From positions 868,001 through 932,000 of the forward strand of contig JALQBC010000001.1 of the NCBI GenBank assembly GCA_023375675.1: 64,000 nucleotides of DNA. The letters run 5' to 3'. The DNA is from Cytospora piceicola. Lineage: Eukaryota; Ascomycota; Sordariomycetes; Diaporthales; Cytosporaceae. Made by a program: the position numbers and the translations under genes. Shown here piece by piece: positions 33,794 to 45,300 of the stretch. The notes beneath the pieces were generated by a model. That model was given only the letters and a program-made list of their open reading frames with translations, was not told where the DNA came from and did not search any database. The stretch's first letter is position 1. Each line of letters starts with the position of its first letter.

Positions 33794-36700
33794 AAGTGTG
33801 ATCCGTCTGCTGGATCGCCGTGAACTACGCGCCTAGGAGGGCGGCAGGCAGTAGATTGGCGGGTAGTGAACCTCAAGACGGCCAAGACGTATGTTTCCGT
33901 ATCGAACAGATACTACTTGCTGCGTGAGCTACGCGACAGGCAGCAGTAACGCACCCAACTTGAGCTTTGCAAGGTCGGTTGGGAGGGCTGCAGGCACACG
34001 ATTTGCCGCCGTCTACGTCACTTCTGGCCGTTGATGGTGGGGGTGTGAGATGGTCCAGGCCCTTCAGACAGGGACAGGATATACTGACAAGTTGGGGTGA
34101 GTGAGGGAGTGTATTGTGTAAAATGAAGTGTCTATGTAGGAGAGCACAGACATCCAGACATCCAAACAGCCAGAGAAGTGAAAATAGGATTCTGATGAGG
34201 ATGCCAAGGAAGCGCCACGATTCTGGCAGAAGAAGTTTCAATAAGGCCGGCCGTCAAGCCACCTCTGAAAGCGACTCAGCTTACAGCTTGAAGCTCGAAG
34301 CTTGAGGGGTGATGACATCACTTGACCGTTGTAGGAAGGTCAAAGACGACTTGTGATTGACGGAAGTGGACCAAGAAACCTGCTTCGGATCCACAGGAGC
34401 ACTACCAGCCTGACCCACTCCAGCTTGGAGATATGGGCTAGGGTGGGTTACCCTAGCCGACCGCTATCGTCAATGCAGGTCACCTCGCTTAGGACGTTGG
34501 ATGGGCAAAGGTGAGCCACACGGCTTGAAATATGGTGGACGGACGATATTGATGGAGCGATGTACGCCTCGATTCGACCTCACAGTTACACCCCGATTAG
34601 CGCAATGAATGCATCATCAAGGTCTGTCAACGAATAGACAAGTAGACAAGACGCTGTGACACCCAGACTCACTTGGCTCGTCACATGTCGATCATGTGAA
34701 TCAGTGAGAAAGGGGACGTTGAAGTCAGTAACTGGCCTGGGACAGGGAAGAAGAAGTGGTTAGTGAAGCAGTGATGATGTTGGTCTTGGAAGAGACAAAG
34801 TCTGTCTGTAGCACAGACAATGATTTCGTGTGTGGCCATCGAGGGCCAAAATGCCGGGTGCACGCCAGCGATGCCACACTGCGAAATCGATCTCGAGGGT
34901 GCCAGGTCAACTAGCCATTGCTATAGCCATGGGCTTGTCCTCGAGTGACTGAGATTGGTCTCATGCGACCGTTTGCAAAGCACGACGGCATGTTCTTCCT
35001 AGACATTTGCTCTTCCTAGACAGCAGTTGAGACGACCCAACATCAAAAATAGCAAAATCGTCATTGACTCATCGTGCGCCGACAGTGTGAATAAACGAAG
35101 TTGACCAAACTCATGTCGAGACGGGTGGACATGGAGAAAAGTTCCAGATCTCCCAGGTAGTGCCAATTTCTTGGAGAGTGGCCGTAGGGCGAGAGGTGCT
35201 TAAAAGCACCCCATCTGAACTGATGTCGTTTTCGTCCGGCCGACGTTGAGGGTCAACTGGTTACCTGGGTAGTTAATTAGTTAATAGCCACCGCCGCCAT
35301 AGCCGGTGCCTCAAGTCCAGCCCAGCGATCATCGGTGGGCCCGTCCCGGACTTGAGACCGGGTACTGTGTAGTGTAAAGCCTAAGTTGGCCTACAACCAT
35401 GCAAGCCCGTTGAAGATTCAACACGAGCCTTGGTATGATGAAGCAAGGGAGGAGAAATCTGTCTACAGCGGGCTGAGCGGCAGGTGAAGTCGAGAAACTA
35501 GCAGCCACTACCAATCAGCCACTACCAATCAGCCACAGGCCTCTAAAGCCACACTGGATTACAGGCAGCAAGGACCCGCCGTTCCGTTTAGGTTACGGAT
35601 ATTGGCATAGTGCGACGGCGGAAGCAGTGCGACTGACCACCTGGGCAAGTAAGACCTTCGTTCATATGTACCTAGGTACTGTTGATGATGTACCTGCTCC
35701 GAGACAATCTGTACCAATCTGCACCGATCGGTCGTTCGTTGATAGTGCAGGTATCGATATTACGTTTTACTGTGCTATATAAAACATGGTTTTCGAAGGT
35801 GGGGCCGCTTTCAATATTGCAGTTGATGTGGTGCACATCATTGATCCGCAAAACGTTTCTTGATCTCCTGCAAGGATCCAAATGCCAGGGCTGCCAGGGT
35901 GTCCCGCCTGCCCCGCCTGGCCCCGCCCAGGCCCGTTTTCAATGTTATATCGTTTCATGATCGAGCGGTCCTGTCCGTCTTCCGGGCATAAAGCCTGGGC
36001 CCCGGGGGGGGGGGACGACTGAGCCACAGGCCAACGCCGACCCGCCCAGGTGCTTGCTATTATGTTTACAATTCCAAGGTTTCCAAGGTTACCGCAGTTA
36101 TGACTTCAACCTGGGAGGTCTGGGCCTTTTGATCATCAGCAGCACCCCGGCAGTCTTGACTTGTTGCGGGGTACGCAAGCCCAATAGGCTATTTCGCAAA
36201 TGTTCATGACAACCTTGGAAGTTGAAGCGCTAAATTTAGCGGAATGCGCGTCGAAAACGAAGAGTGAGACTGAGGCCGGGGAGTCAAGGCAGTACCAAGC
36301 GTATCCTCCTTTCCCCGCCCGTCCCACCTAGTTCAGCCATGATACCAGGAAGGGAAACCCATGAGGCGTGCTCTTGCTTTTCTCATTGATAGCTGAAGGG
36401 GAGACGTTGCGAACATGGCAATAGTGTGCCGTCGGAGCCGTGAGGTTTTTGTAGATAGATATGAGGTCATCTAGAGGAGGCCCGCGATTTGGGCGGAGAC
36501 CAGTTGACATGTCACTTCATACGTGAGAGAAATGGTCGTTGGAGCCGAGAGTGCACACGGTCTGCGAGTTGCTGTGGCTTGCAGGTTGACCTTGACCGAC
36601 AGGAAACAGCCCGAGCACTTGAATGGAATATGATAGACTTGATACAGAAAACGATAACAAAAATCTGAGACATATCTCATCAGAATGGCACCTAGAAGAA

Positions 36701-38176
36701 TTCTAGTCCGGCTAAACTCTCCTTGAATCACAGCAAAAGGCTTATTCTCTTGTCGTGTTGGTCGCACAGCTTCCGAATAGCTCGCATAGTGTAACCTGAG
36801 CCACTTTCAAGGCCACCTATCATTCGCCTTACCGTCACTTTCTTGACTTCTCCGGTGAAGGTTGCAGCCAGTACCGGCCGAGAAAACCGGGAAGCTCGAG
36901 AATTGCTCCTGCGAACCCCCTCTCTGTGCACGGCAATATGTCTAGGCATTAAGGTATTGGTAAGGGGCCCCGGGGGTTTGTGGGTCTTGCCAGCTCCCAT
37001 ATATCGGAAATGGTGGTGCAGGCTTGACCCAATCAATTTGATTCACATCAATCTGCCGTACTCAACTTCATGAATAATTTATTCGTGTCTCGTCCCCTCC
37101 GCCCAGCCGGGTCCTGTACCCCATGGCCGTGGTCGTGGCGGAGAAACTCTGGCCACCGAGATGCTGCAAGCAGCCGTGTTCAGTGAAACCCGAGACAGAC
37201 ATATAGCCAACGGGAGGCAGCATCACAATGCAATGCAATATATCCTACTACTAATACAACGCTTGATTTTACACAGTACTGTGATATGGCATTTTCATGA
37301 TTGATGTCCAGGATTTCATTTCCCTTATACTGACTTGAACTTGATGATACCGCCTTGGTAGTAAAAGTATTACATGCAGTATGTACCGTGAAAAGACCAA
37401 ATTATATTCCGTACGTCGTCATCGTCCCCTAATGGGGTTTATAGGTATGTGAAACCGTACTCATGACACTTTAACGTCCTCCCAGTTTCCGAACACCAAC
37501 AACACCAAGACCAAAATAAAATACAGAGCTCCCTTTCTTGCTTGTTCTCTCTCATCAATTCCTAGTGTGTCCCAAGCATTAGTTTCCAAGTCCTCTCTTG
37601 CTTTTTGCTTCCTCGCGAACGGTTCTGCACACAAAGACATGATGGTGTAGGAAACAAGATGCTAATCGCCTTGGGACGACACTGCGCGGCACGGCCAGCC
37701 AAAGAAACAGAAAACACAGTGATAGTACATCAGGGTTGTTTTTTTGGAGGCTTTTTTAGTGTGGTTTTTTCCACTCCGTGTCCGATGGTTTGTCGTCGGG
37801 TACCCTTTTTTAGTGTGTTTTGATGTCTCATTGTGCTTCCTCTTTGGCCGCCGTCCACGGTCCCTTCGGCGATATATTTATGAGGTATCCCTGAGCCATC
37901 CATTTAGAACCGATTACAAGACACAAGACAATATGATGCAAGACAAAATGATGTTGAATGACTGGGCAGGGCAGTGATGTGTAGCAAGTCCCTCATGAAG
38001 AAGTGACGAAAGAACAGAGATGAGGAGCCAGTGTACGCCCCATCCACTTGGACAGGCTGACCCGTGTAGTGACACTCAAGACATCACAAGCGGAAAATAA
38101 TTATGCTTCTTGGAGGGAAAGGGGCAGAAAGGGGGTGGAGGGTTGCCCATGGTGCAAGGTATAACAAGGCGAACAC
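33794..38176. other. 4.4 kb without genes
   Basis: Upstream of the small DUF3659 gene and downstream of the first Gln-rich gene. It contains a 14-bp direct repeat (listed), a run of ten G at about 36005 and TACCTAGGTA at about 35670. Open frames are short and not gene-like. Confidence 0.5.
35504..35536. repeat. 14-bp tandem repeat
   Basis: GCCACTACCAATCA occurs twice in a row, followed by a third partial copy (GCCAC). Confidence 0.85.
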
Positions 38177-38596
38177 TTACAGCAAAGCCAGCTCAAGATC
38201 GCCGTGGATCTTCGCCTTCAGCGTGATCTCAATGTCCAAGTTCAGGTCCAACCTCAACCGCAGCGTGTCGGACTTGCCGCTGCCGCCGCCGCCGCCGCCG
38301 CCCTGCTGCTGCTGGTTCACGGCGTTGTTGGCCACGCCGCCGAGGGTGTCGGTCACCCCGCCCTGGAGCCCCTGCGCCGTCTGCCCGACGCCGCCCAGGC
38401 CGGCCTGGTCCAGGGGGCCTTGCTGTTGCCGCCGCTGCATCTGCTGGTTCTGCTGGCGGTTCCGGCGGTTGGACCTCTGCGGTGGCTGGTAGTCCTCCGA
38501 GGCGGAGCCCTCGGACTCGGACTCCTCGTAGGTCTCCTGCTGCTGCTGCTGCTGCGGCTGCTTCTGCTTGCGCGGGCGCTCCTGCGAGGAAGACAT
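38177..38596 (-). CDS. Gln-rich disordered protein with C-terminal KIHGDLELALL module (copy 1)
   Basis: Intronless as read, 139 residues, starting MSSSQERPRKQKQ. Poly-Gln and Glu/Ser-rich N-terminus, a basic QRSNRRNRQQNQQMQRRQQQ stretch, a Gly-rich linker (GLGGVGQTAQGLQGG), a run of Gly and then the ordered C-terminal module LRLRLDLNLDIEI...KAKIHGDLELALL, which ends the protein. The module alternates hydrophobic and polar residues, so it is probably a short beta structure. The gene at 41377 ends with nearly the same module. The TAA stop lies inside a perfect GTAAGT donor (from 38180 downwards), so a spliced form with a different last residue or short tail is possible. Function unknown; soluble, no signal peptide. 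Confidence 0.82.
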   Translation of the reverse strand: MSSSQERPRKQKQPQQQQQQETYEESESEGSASEDYQPPQRSNRRNRQQNQQMQRRQQQGPLDQAGLGGVGQTAQGLQGGVTDTLGGVANNAVNQQQQGGGGGGGSGKSDTLRLRLDLNLDIEITLKAKIHGDLELALL

Positions 38597-39421
38597 GCTG
38601 GGCTGTCTTCTAGGCTTGGTCGATTATGGGTTATGGAGGAGGCAAGGAGGGAAATGATTTGGAGGACGGGTGTAAGTTGAGTGAGTCGTCTCCTTTTGTT
38701 CTTTGGGAGGAAACTGTGAATTATTGCCAGACTGGCTCCCTTCACACCATCATGTCGAGAAGTACCTTGGTCTAATATGGCCTGCCCCCGTGGCATCAAA
38801 ACCTGATTTCCGGGGTGCTCACTGGCATTGCGAATGCTGTCGGACAGAATGAGATCATAACTCCTCGTTTTGAATGTTCCCCTGCCCTTGGCACTTCCGT
38901 CATCCGTAGCCTTGCGCTATCACGACTCGGCCGTGATCTAGACCAGAAACACAACTGGTCCGATCAATCGCTGTCTTGGAGATGACCGCAGTGGCGGGTT
39001 CTTCAGTGGGGGCAAAATGCAGGGGCTTCAAGAGACCCACCGGTACATGAGATACATGAGATACATTCAGTCAACAGCCATATCCGAGTGGACTCTGAGT
39101 TGGTGGTGGATGCCCTCTTCCCCACTTACTATTATAGGTTATCGAAGTTATGTCATGCAGCCCTGTCAAAGTTCCGGCCTTGGTACTAAGTATGTTACAC
39201 TTTCAGGCTAAAATTCCCACCTTCGATGAGTTTCACCCCATCGATTCCACGTTCCCGCACCGTTCACAGTCTATGTCTATGCCGCGCGCCAGCCAACCTG
39301 CCAAACCTGCCAGCCTGCTGCCATGTTTCCCGTTCCCTCCTGTCAGAACCTGCTGACGCTACAGCATCCAGCGGCAGACTGGGCTTGGTTTTATGGTTTC
39401 AACGCTAGGTATTTACAACGG
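38597..39421. other. Intergenic
   Basis: Promoter of the first Gln-rich gene and 3' flank of the next gene. Nothing else seen apart from a short ATGAGATAC direct repeat near 39050. Confidence 0.5.
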
Positions 39422-40345
39422 CTACTGCTGGTTTTTCTTGCCCCCTACATAGTGACTATCCACCCCTAATTGCAGCTTCCTCAGCAGCTTGATCGGCGCC
39501 CATCTATAGTCGGAGAGCCTCGGATCGAAGCGCTCTTCCTCCTCCCCCCCGTTGGCCTCATCATCCTGTGCCCTTTCTGCTTTAGGTTTCAGGTTTCCAT
39601 CTTGGTCTCTCGACAGGAAGACCTCCCAGCGTTTCTGACCGGCTCCCACCTCCACCTCGACGGCGATAAAGCGCCAGTCGTCCTCGTCAATCGTGAGGAA
39701 CTGTTCGTCCTCGGTCCACCCCCAAGGCCCGACGACATGGCCTACCGTATCTTTCCGTGCGCCGTACATTATGGCGCCGGTGTCTTTATCGGCGTACATC
39801 CAGTTCAACATCGGCGGCTCGTCCGATATAGTCGACACGAGGCCCTGGTACCCTTGCTCCGAAGGGTACTTGAAATAGTAACCGTTAAATTTGTGGCCTG
39901 GTAATGGCGCTTGGGGATGATCTATCCACATCTGTTGCTCGTGAGTTAGTTTGACGTCTTTCTCCCCATTCCTATTTCCTCATCGTGATGAGTGGTTCAC
40001 AACGGACAACATCTGTTGGTTGTCCGTTGGTGCAACCCGTTGATCTGCACTCCCTCAGGGACAGGGCCATGAACATGATACATGATATGATGACATAGCT
40101 TCCCCAAGGTGTGGCTAGTGCCACTACGCCAGAAGGAGGGGACTGTGAGATGCGCAACTTACCCTCCCCCCAAGGAGGACGATCCAGGCTTCTGTCGGTG
40201 GGCCTCCATCGATGGACAGGGTCGCTGTCATGTTGAACTTGATTTTCTCCTTCATCTGGGCATTCTGCTGCTTTTGCGAGCTGATGGCCTCTGCGACACC
40301 TATGACCGTCGGTATCGCGGTCACGACCATTAGTCCTAACACCAT
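39422..40345 (-). CDS. Membrane-anchored fungus-specific hypothetical protein
   Basis: Two exons, complement(39422..39931, 40163..40345), 230 residues. The intron (231 nt, GTAAGT...CAACAG) is long for this window but phase 0 on both sides. The N-terminus is one hydrophobic helix (MVLGLMVVTAIPTVIGVAEA) that may be a membrane anchor or signal anchor. The body continues KFNMTATLSIDGGPPTEAW, DHPQAPLPGHKFNGYYF, LNWMYADKDTGAIMYGARKD and VGPWGWTEDEQFLTIDEDDW, a pattern I associate with a conserved hypothetical family of filamentous ascomycetes. The C-terminal LRKLQLGVDSHYVGG is also typical. No enzyme motif. It lies between the two Gln-rich genes, suggesting a shared context. Confidence 0.82.
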
Positions 40346-41376
40346 GGTGATGTTTTGTTTTCTTCTCTTTCGTATGTGGGCTCTTCGGTTTGATGATTCT
40401 TCGTGCTTCTGGTCGTGGTGTGGAGAACCCGTTGCGGAACCTGAAATAGACAGACAAAGGCTAGTAAACCGTTGCGCGCTGGTATATTCGAAGTTGTTGC
40501 GTTGTAGTACACTGTATGGTCAGGGAGCAAGAGCACACAGCATCCAGCGCAGACTGGGCTTGGTTATGGTTTCTTGGACACTTTCGTCATCTTTCTTCAG
40601 TGTTCTCATACTCAGCCATCCCAGCCTTACCGTCTCCACACCCCCGGATGCTCACCCTACCCTCCCGCGTGAAGACTCCACGGCCCCAGCTGAAGCTATG
40701 ACTTCACAAGCCACAGCGTTACGGATGGCGACCCACTAATACCCACACCCATGACTCTAGCCGTCCAGACAGATACTTGTGAGTACATGCTGCCAGTCAC
40801 TTTAGGCGCGATGTTTCATCCAGTCCGTCCTGCTTGCTTGCCATATCCCAGTCCCCGCGACGTCATTCCCCATCATATCGATGCCAAAGAAGGCCCTACT
40901 GTTCTAGAATATGTGACACGGCCAAAGCATCCATGCGATGGAAATCAGGAATCCACCCTCCATGGTGCGCAATACCCCGGCCTCGCTGACGCAAGCTCAC
41001 CGGCGCGGCGCTGCGATGACCATGGGTGTGTGATCGAATCGACGGTCCCCCCAAAAACATGTTTTTCTAGGCGTTTTCATTGGGGATACCCGTATGGTAC
41101 GGGTATCCGGTATTCGTGTACACAGCAGAAAGATTGCGTCAAGGCTGCCAACTTTCTTCAATGTAGGGTCTTGATCGGATTGAACCAATTTAACAGTAGA
41201 CACACCTGCAAGGGCTCTCACCCCCATCAGACCCCCTTTGTGCAAGGACAGTTTTTTTCTACCTACAGTTTCACTATCCCACCAAGACATCAACATTTGA
41301 ACAATACCGGAAGTAGTTCACTTGAATAATTCAAAAACATTTGATACACCCTCTGTAATATCACACTATTGTAGCC
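40346..41376. other. Divergent promoter region
   Basis: Lies between the 5' ends of the membrane-anchored protein gene (-) and the second Gln-rich gene (+). It holds a perfect hairpin at 41084-41108 (listed). A 192-codon frame at 40751-41329 (+) has no gene-like features. Confidence 0.55.
41084..41108. repeat. Perfect 11-bp inverted repeat (hairpin)
   Basis: Arms GGATACCCGTA (41084-41094) and TACGGGTATCC (41098-41108) around a TGG loop, 268 bp upstream of the ATG at 41377. Confidence 0.8.
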
Positions 41377-42322
41377 ATGTCGTCTTCGGTAAGTCATCCG
41401 GGCCCAAGAGGTAACTCGCGGTCCAGCATGTTGCTGACTCCCACGCTTGTAGCAACCAGGAACACCTCAGACCGAGGACAAGAAGGAGGAGCAGCCCTCC
41501 CGTCCCGGTCAAGAGAGGCAAGAGTCCAGCCAGCAACAGGCCAACAGCCAAGAAGCCGAGGAGGAGCAGCCCTCCCGCCCCGGTCAAGAGAGGCAAGAGT
41601 CCAGCCAGCAACAGGCCAACGACCAGGAGACCCAGGAGGAGCAGCCCTCCCGCCCCGGTCAAGAGGGGCAAGAGTCCAGCCAACAAGAGGCCAACAGCCA
41701 AGAAGCCGAGAAGGGGCAAGACGATCAAGCCGCGCCTCAGAACAACCAGGCCAGCGCTGAGGACGGAGAGGAAGAGAAGCAAGACAACAACAATGAGCAG
41801 GACAGCGACGACAACAAGCAGGCCGGCAACGACGCAGCAGAGGAAGGAGAGCAAGGAGAGCAGGAGGATGCCGAGCCAGAAATGCAGCGCGACGCATCGC
41901 GCGACTCGGCCGCCACCCCGGCGTCCGACCGGCCCGCGACGCCCAAGGACGGCGAGGAGGCCACGCCGTACTGGCAGCAGGGCGGGGAGCAGGCGGAGCG
42001 GGAGCAGGAGCAGCAGGTGGCCAAGCCCAAGAAGAAGAAGAAGAGCAAGAAGCAGCGCCAGCCCCGGTACGAGGACGAGGACGACATGAACGACGAGGAG
42101 TGGGAGCAGTACCAGCAGCAGCAGCAGCAGCAACAGCAACAGATGCAGCAGCAGCAGATGATGCAGCAGCAGATGATGCAACAGCAGATGCAGCAGCAAC
42201 AGGGCGGCGGCGGGAAGGACGACAAGAAGAACCCCCTCAAGCTGCGGCTGGACCTGAACCTTGAGATTGAGATTGAGTTGAAGGCGAAGATCCATGGTGA
42301 TCTAGAGTTGGCTTTGCTGTAA
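41377..42322 (+). CDS. Gln/Glu-rich disordered protein with C-terminal KIHGDLELALL module (copy 2)
   Basis: Two exons, 41377..41388 and 41453..42322; the first codes only MSSS. The intron is 64 nt (GTAAGT...TGTAG) and phase 0; 293 residues. After QPGTPQTEDKKE come three 25-residue tandem repeats (EEQPSRPGQERQESSQQ...), then acidic Gln/Asn/Asp text, a Lys patch (KPKKKKKSKKQRQ), a poly-Gln/Met tract (about residues 228-262) and a Gly/Lys linker. The C-terminal module LKLRLDLNLEIEI...KAKIHGDLELALL is almost identical to that of the gene at 38177. As there, the TAA stop overlaps a GTAAGT donor. Reading the gene without the first intron would start in the wrong frame, which supports the two-exon model. 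Function unknown. Confidence 0.82.
41486..41710 (+). repeat. 75-bp tandem repeat, three copies, in frame
   Basis: Copies start at 41486, 41561 and 41636, each exactly 25 codons, so copy-number change keeps the frame. Differences are few (for example Ser-Gln-Glu-Ala versus Asp-Gln-Glu-Thr). Confidence 0.9.
42111..42205 (+). repeat. CAG/CAA tract coding poly-Gln
   Basis: Mixed CAG and CAA codons with ATG interruptions, within the gene at 41377. A long frame on the opposite strand here is only the Leu-rich shadow of this tract. Confidence 0.85.
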
Positions 42323-45300
42323 GTCTGTCCCCCCCCCCTCATCTATCTCCTCAACTCCCCAGTGCTTAGCCCATTGTCGACGATACGAGCTCCTGGTTCG
42401 GCCTAGTCAGCCGGGCTATGCGATAGTCGTCGCCGGGAGTCTGAGCATCTTCATACAAGGAGTTACCGGCTAGACCAGGTTGCTGACAAGTATGATGTAA
42501 TACAGAGATGGTTAATGATCGCACCCATAATCGTCCATTGGGATTGTTGTCATATTCTCCATGGTGGACGGCGGCGTTTGGTTCTGGCGCGGGGAGGCTG
42601 CTGTTGTATGAGGTTCTTTTCGACGATGTGATGATTAAGTGAACGACGAGTCTTGGCTTGGGGGATGGAAACGATCTCCCGTACAAGTATTATCCCACAG
42701 TATCAGAATGGCTGGCTGTGTTTCCTTTATGTTCAAAATGGTCGTTGATGTTGGATAGCGTCCGGTCAACGTCTGAATCTAGACCAACTTGTAATTGATA
42801 ACATTGAAGTCACCGCAACAGTTTCCACAAGCTGCGCCCCTTTAAGTAGGAGTACTGCAGCTCAAGATGCTGGTACTCCAACGTGTCGTATGAGTGTCCG
42901 ACATGTCATACAGTGTCACAGATTTATCCCTAGCTGGCGTTGGCCTCAAGCGCTGTGCCTTGGATACATCCATTTGCTGGAGCGACGGCCAATGACCTAA
43001 ACAAATAGTTGTGTACAGGCAGGATTTCCATGGTCAACTCTCATCTTTCCAGGAGGCTCTCGGTGCAACCGGCTCTTGAAAAAGTCAACGGGTGGTGGTG
43101 GTGGCCCATGCTTTCAGCCTCAGACGCTCGTGAGCCCTCGAGTGTCTCACAACACAGCACATGTCATCTCGACGACGGGCCCGTCCGGTCGGTACCGTAC
43201 GGCTTCAACAGTTGCTGTACACGTACGGGCGATGGCGGGGACTTTGTTTTGTTGCTCTGTCTCTAGTCGCACAACACATCTGTGTCCCGGAACGCCACAT
43301 CGGCGGAATGTATAATAGCGCGATTCCTGGAAAGCAAGCCCCACCAAGAGTCAATAGTGAAGTTGTCGTTAGTATTGGCCACCTTACATAGGCGCATCCG
43401 CTTTTCGAAGTCATGTGAACGGTATGCGTAAATCGCCGGCTTGTTGCTAAGCGATGTTGCGGTGTCGAAACGCCGTATTCTGACCATTCTTGTCATCACT
43501 GCTCCCGTTACTCACTCTAACACGATGTGCAGTTAAGGGGCCGCGTGCCTGGCTCACGAACTCTCGACTAGCTTTCATCTTCATCTTCAGGGATCGGGTA
43601 CGCGAGTGTGGGTAGCATGCGTGAGTTGATATGCGATGCAACCCTCTTACAGCCCAAGAGGAAACTTGGGAACCGTTCTCTGTCACCCACAAGGCAGACG
43701 GTAATGCCGTCGCCAGGGTCTCGCTTCCAGCGGTATAATCCTGGCAATTTCTTTCAGCCTCACACGGCAAATGGTCTTTGAGTCGAGGACCCTCCCGGAT
43801 CCCCGCTGCGGTGAAGGTCATCCTGATAACGCACACCACTCCTTGATCATGCGGGAGCAACCACTCGCCTCAAGTGATAACGGGAGACAAAACAAGCAGA
43901 CCGAGCCAGCAGCGGAAGAAAAACAGCCACGTTCGCTCCTCCTGGACATCCACATTGACGGCTGCCAAAGAAAGAGAGCTCGTCCGGTCGAATGTCCTAG
44001 AATTAGGGGTTTCGTTGAGTGAGTCCACCTGGATGGTTTACCGGTCGCTGTCCCGCATCAATCCATAAAGCGAATGAGGCATCGAATGGAATTGGTGATA
44101 ACTCGATCGCATGGTTTGTGTGTCTCTTGATCGTCAAAGATGACCGACCGTCATCGACTCAAGCTATCGAATATATTGTCGTCTAATTAGTGGCCAGCAC
44201 CAACTCGCGCACGTGTTCTCAATAAACCCGGAACAAAGGAGGTCAATGCGAGTAGATGCGTCGAATACTGCTCGGAAAGCATTAGTTAGAACTGGCAATT
44301 TCGAGGATCGGCAGTGTTAACGGCTGCCAAAACCAGTTGGACCCGAGAGGTTGGTCGAAGCCGTTAGACCCGTGGTTTTTTGAGTAGCAAAGTAGCACTT
44401 TCGATAACAACAACATAGGCATATTGCGTTGTATCAGCGTTCAGGCACCGGCTGTCCATTGGTTCATCGGCCTGTAATTCGGGAACCCCTCATTTGGTCC
44501 CTCGATTTGATTGAGGTGGTCCATCCACCTTTGAGTAGCGGGAGTCTCTTGCCGCACAGGTTCCTCGACAGAAGCGAGGACGGACAGCCTGAAGGATTGT
44601 AATGTAGTACAAGTGATGCCCCAGGCCGCAAGCTGCTTGCCAGCGACATCTGGACTGTACCCGTACGTGGTTGAGCGCTGACCCGGGGAAGACTGGAGCA
44701 AAGTGCCCGGCCCCCAAGTGCTGCAAATGGGGCCGCGGGAAAAGTGGGCCGGGGCCGGCCAGCCAGCGGCACTTGTGACGCTGTCTGGCTGTTCGCAGGT
44801 GTACTGTGTAGTGTTCGCAGGTGTCCACAGGTCCCTTGGAGTGCCGGGTACCTAGGAAAGTACAATAAGGAGACAGTGGCTGTCCAGTTAGTTACTGAGA
44901 ACTGTGGCCATGAGCTGTCTGGACTACTAACATCGACCTTTCTGGGTACTTTGAACGTTTTTACCGGTTTGCCGACTAACCGTAAACCGACAGTCAACTG
45001 GGGGAAGAGCAACTGAGGCAGACTGGCAGACTGGCAGACATTGGCCCCTGCCTTGCCCTGATCCAATCCAGATCGACCTAAAAGAAATTTTGAGCCGATA
45101 TCGCCCCTTTGGGACCGGCTAAGCACTGGTGCCCCAGGGTTCTCCACACCCCACACACCGGAGGGAGTAATAGAGTCACAGAGTCAAGGAGTCACAACTC
45201 TGGCCTGCAACGCGAGTTCGGCGGGGGCAAACTGGAGTCATCATTGAATTCTCAATTCCACATCACTGAGGCGTCCTCTAACCACCACCGCCCTCAACAA

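Noticed and set aside
40751..41329. 192-codon plus-strand frame
   Set aside because: Composition is not gene-like and no motif is present; it occupies the promoter of the gene at 41377.
41366..42295. 309-codon Leu-rich frame on the minus strand
   Set aside because: It is the complement of the poly-Gln and Glu/Gln repeats of the gene at 41377.
44464..45156. 230-codon frame on the minus strand upstream of ilv2
   Set aside because: No recognisable domain, gene-like composition or splice partner; it overlaps the ilv2 promoter and leader.
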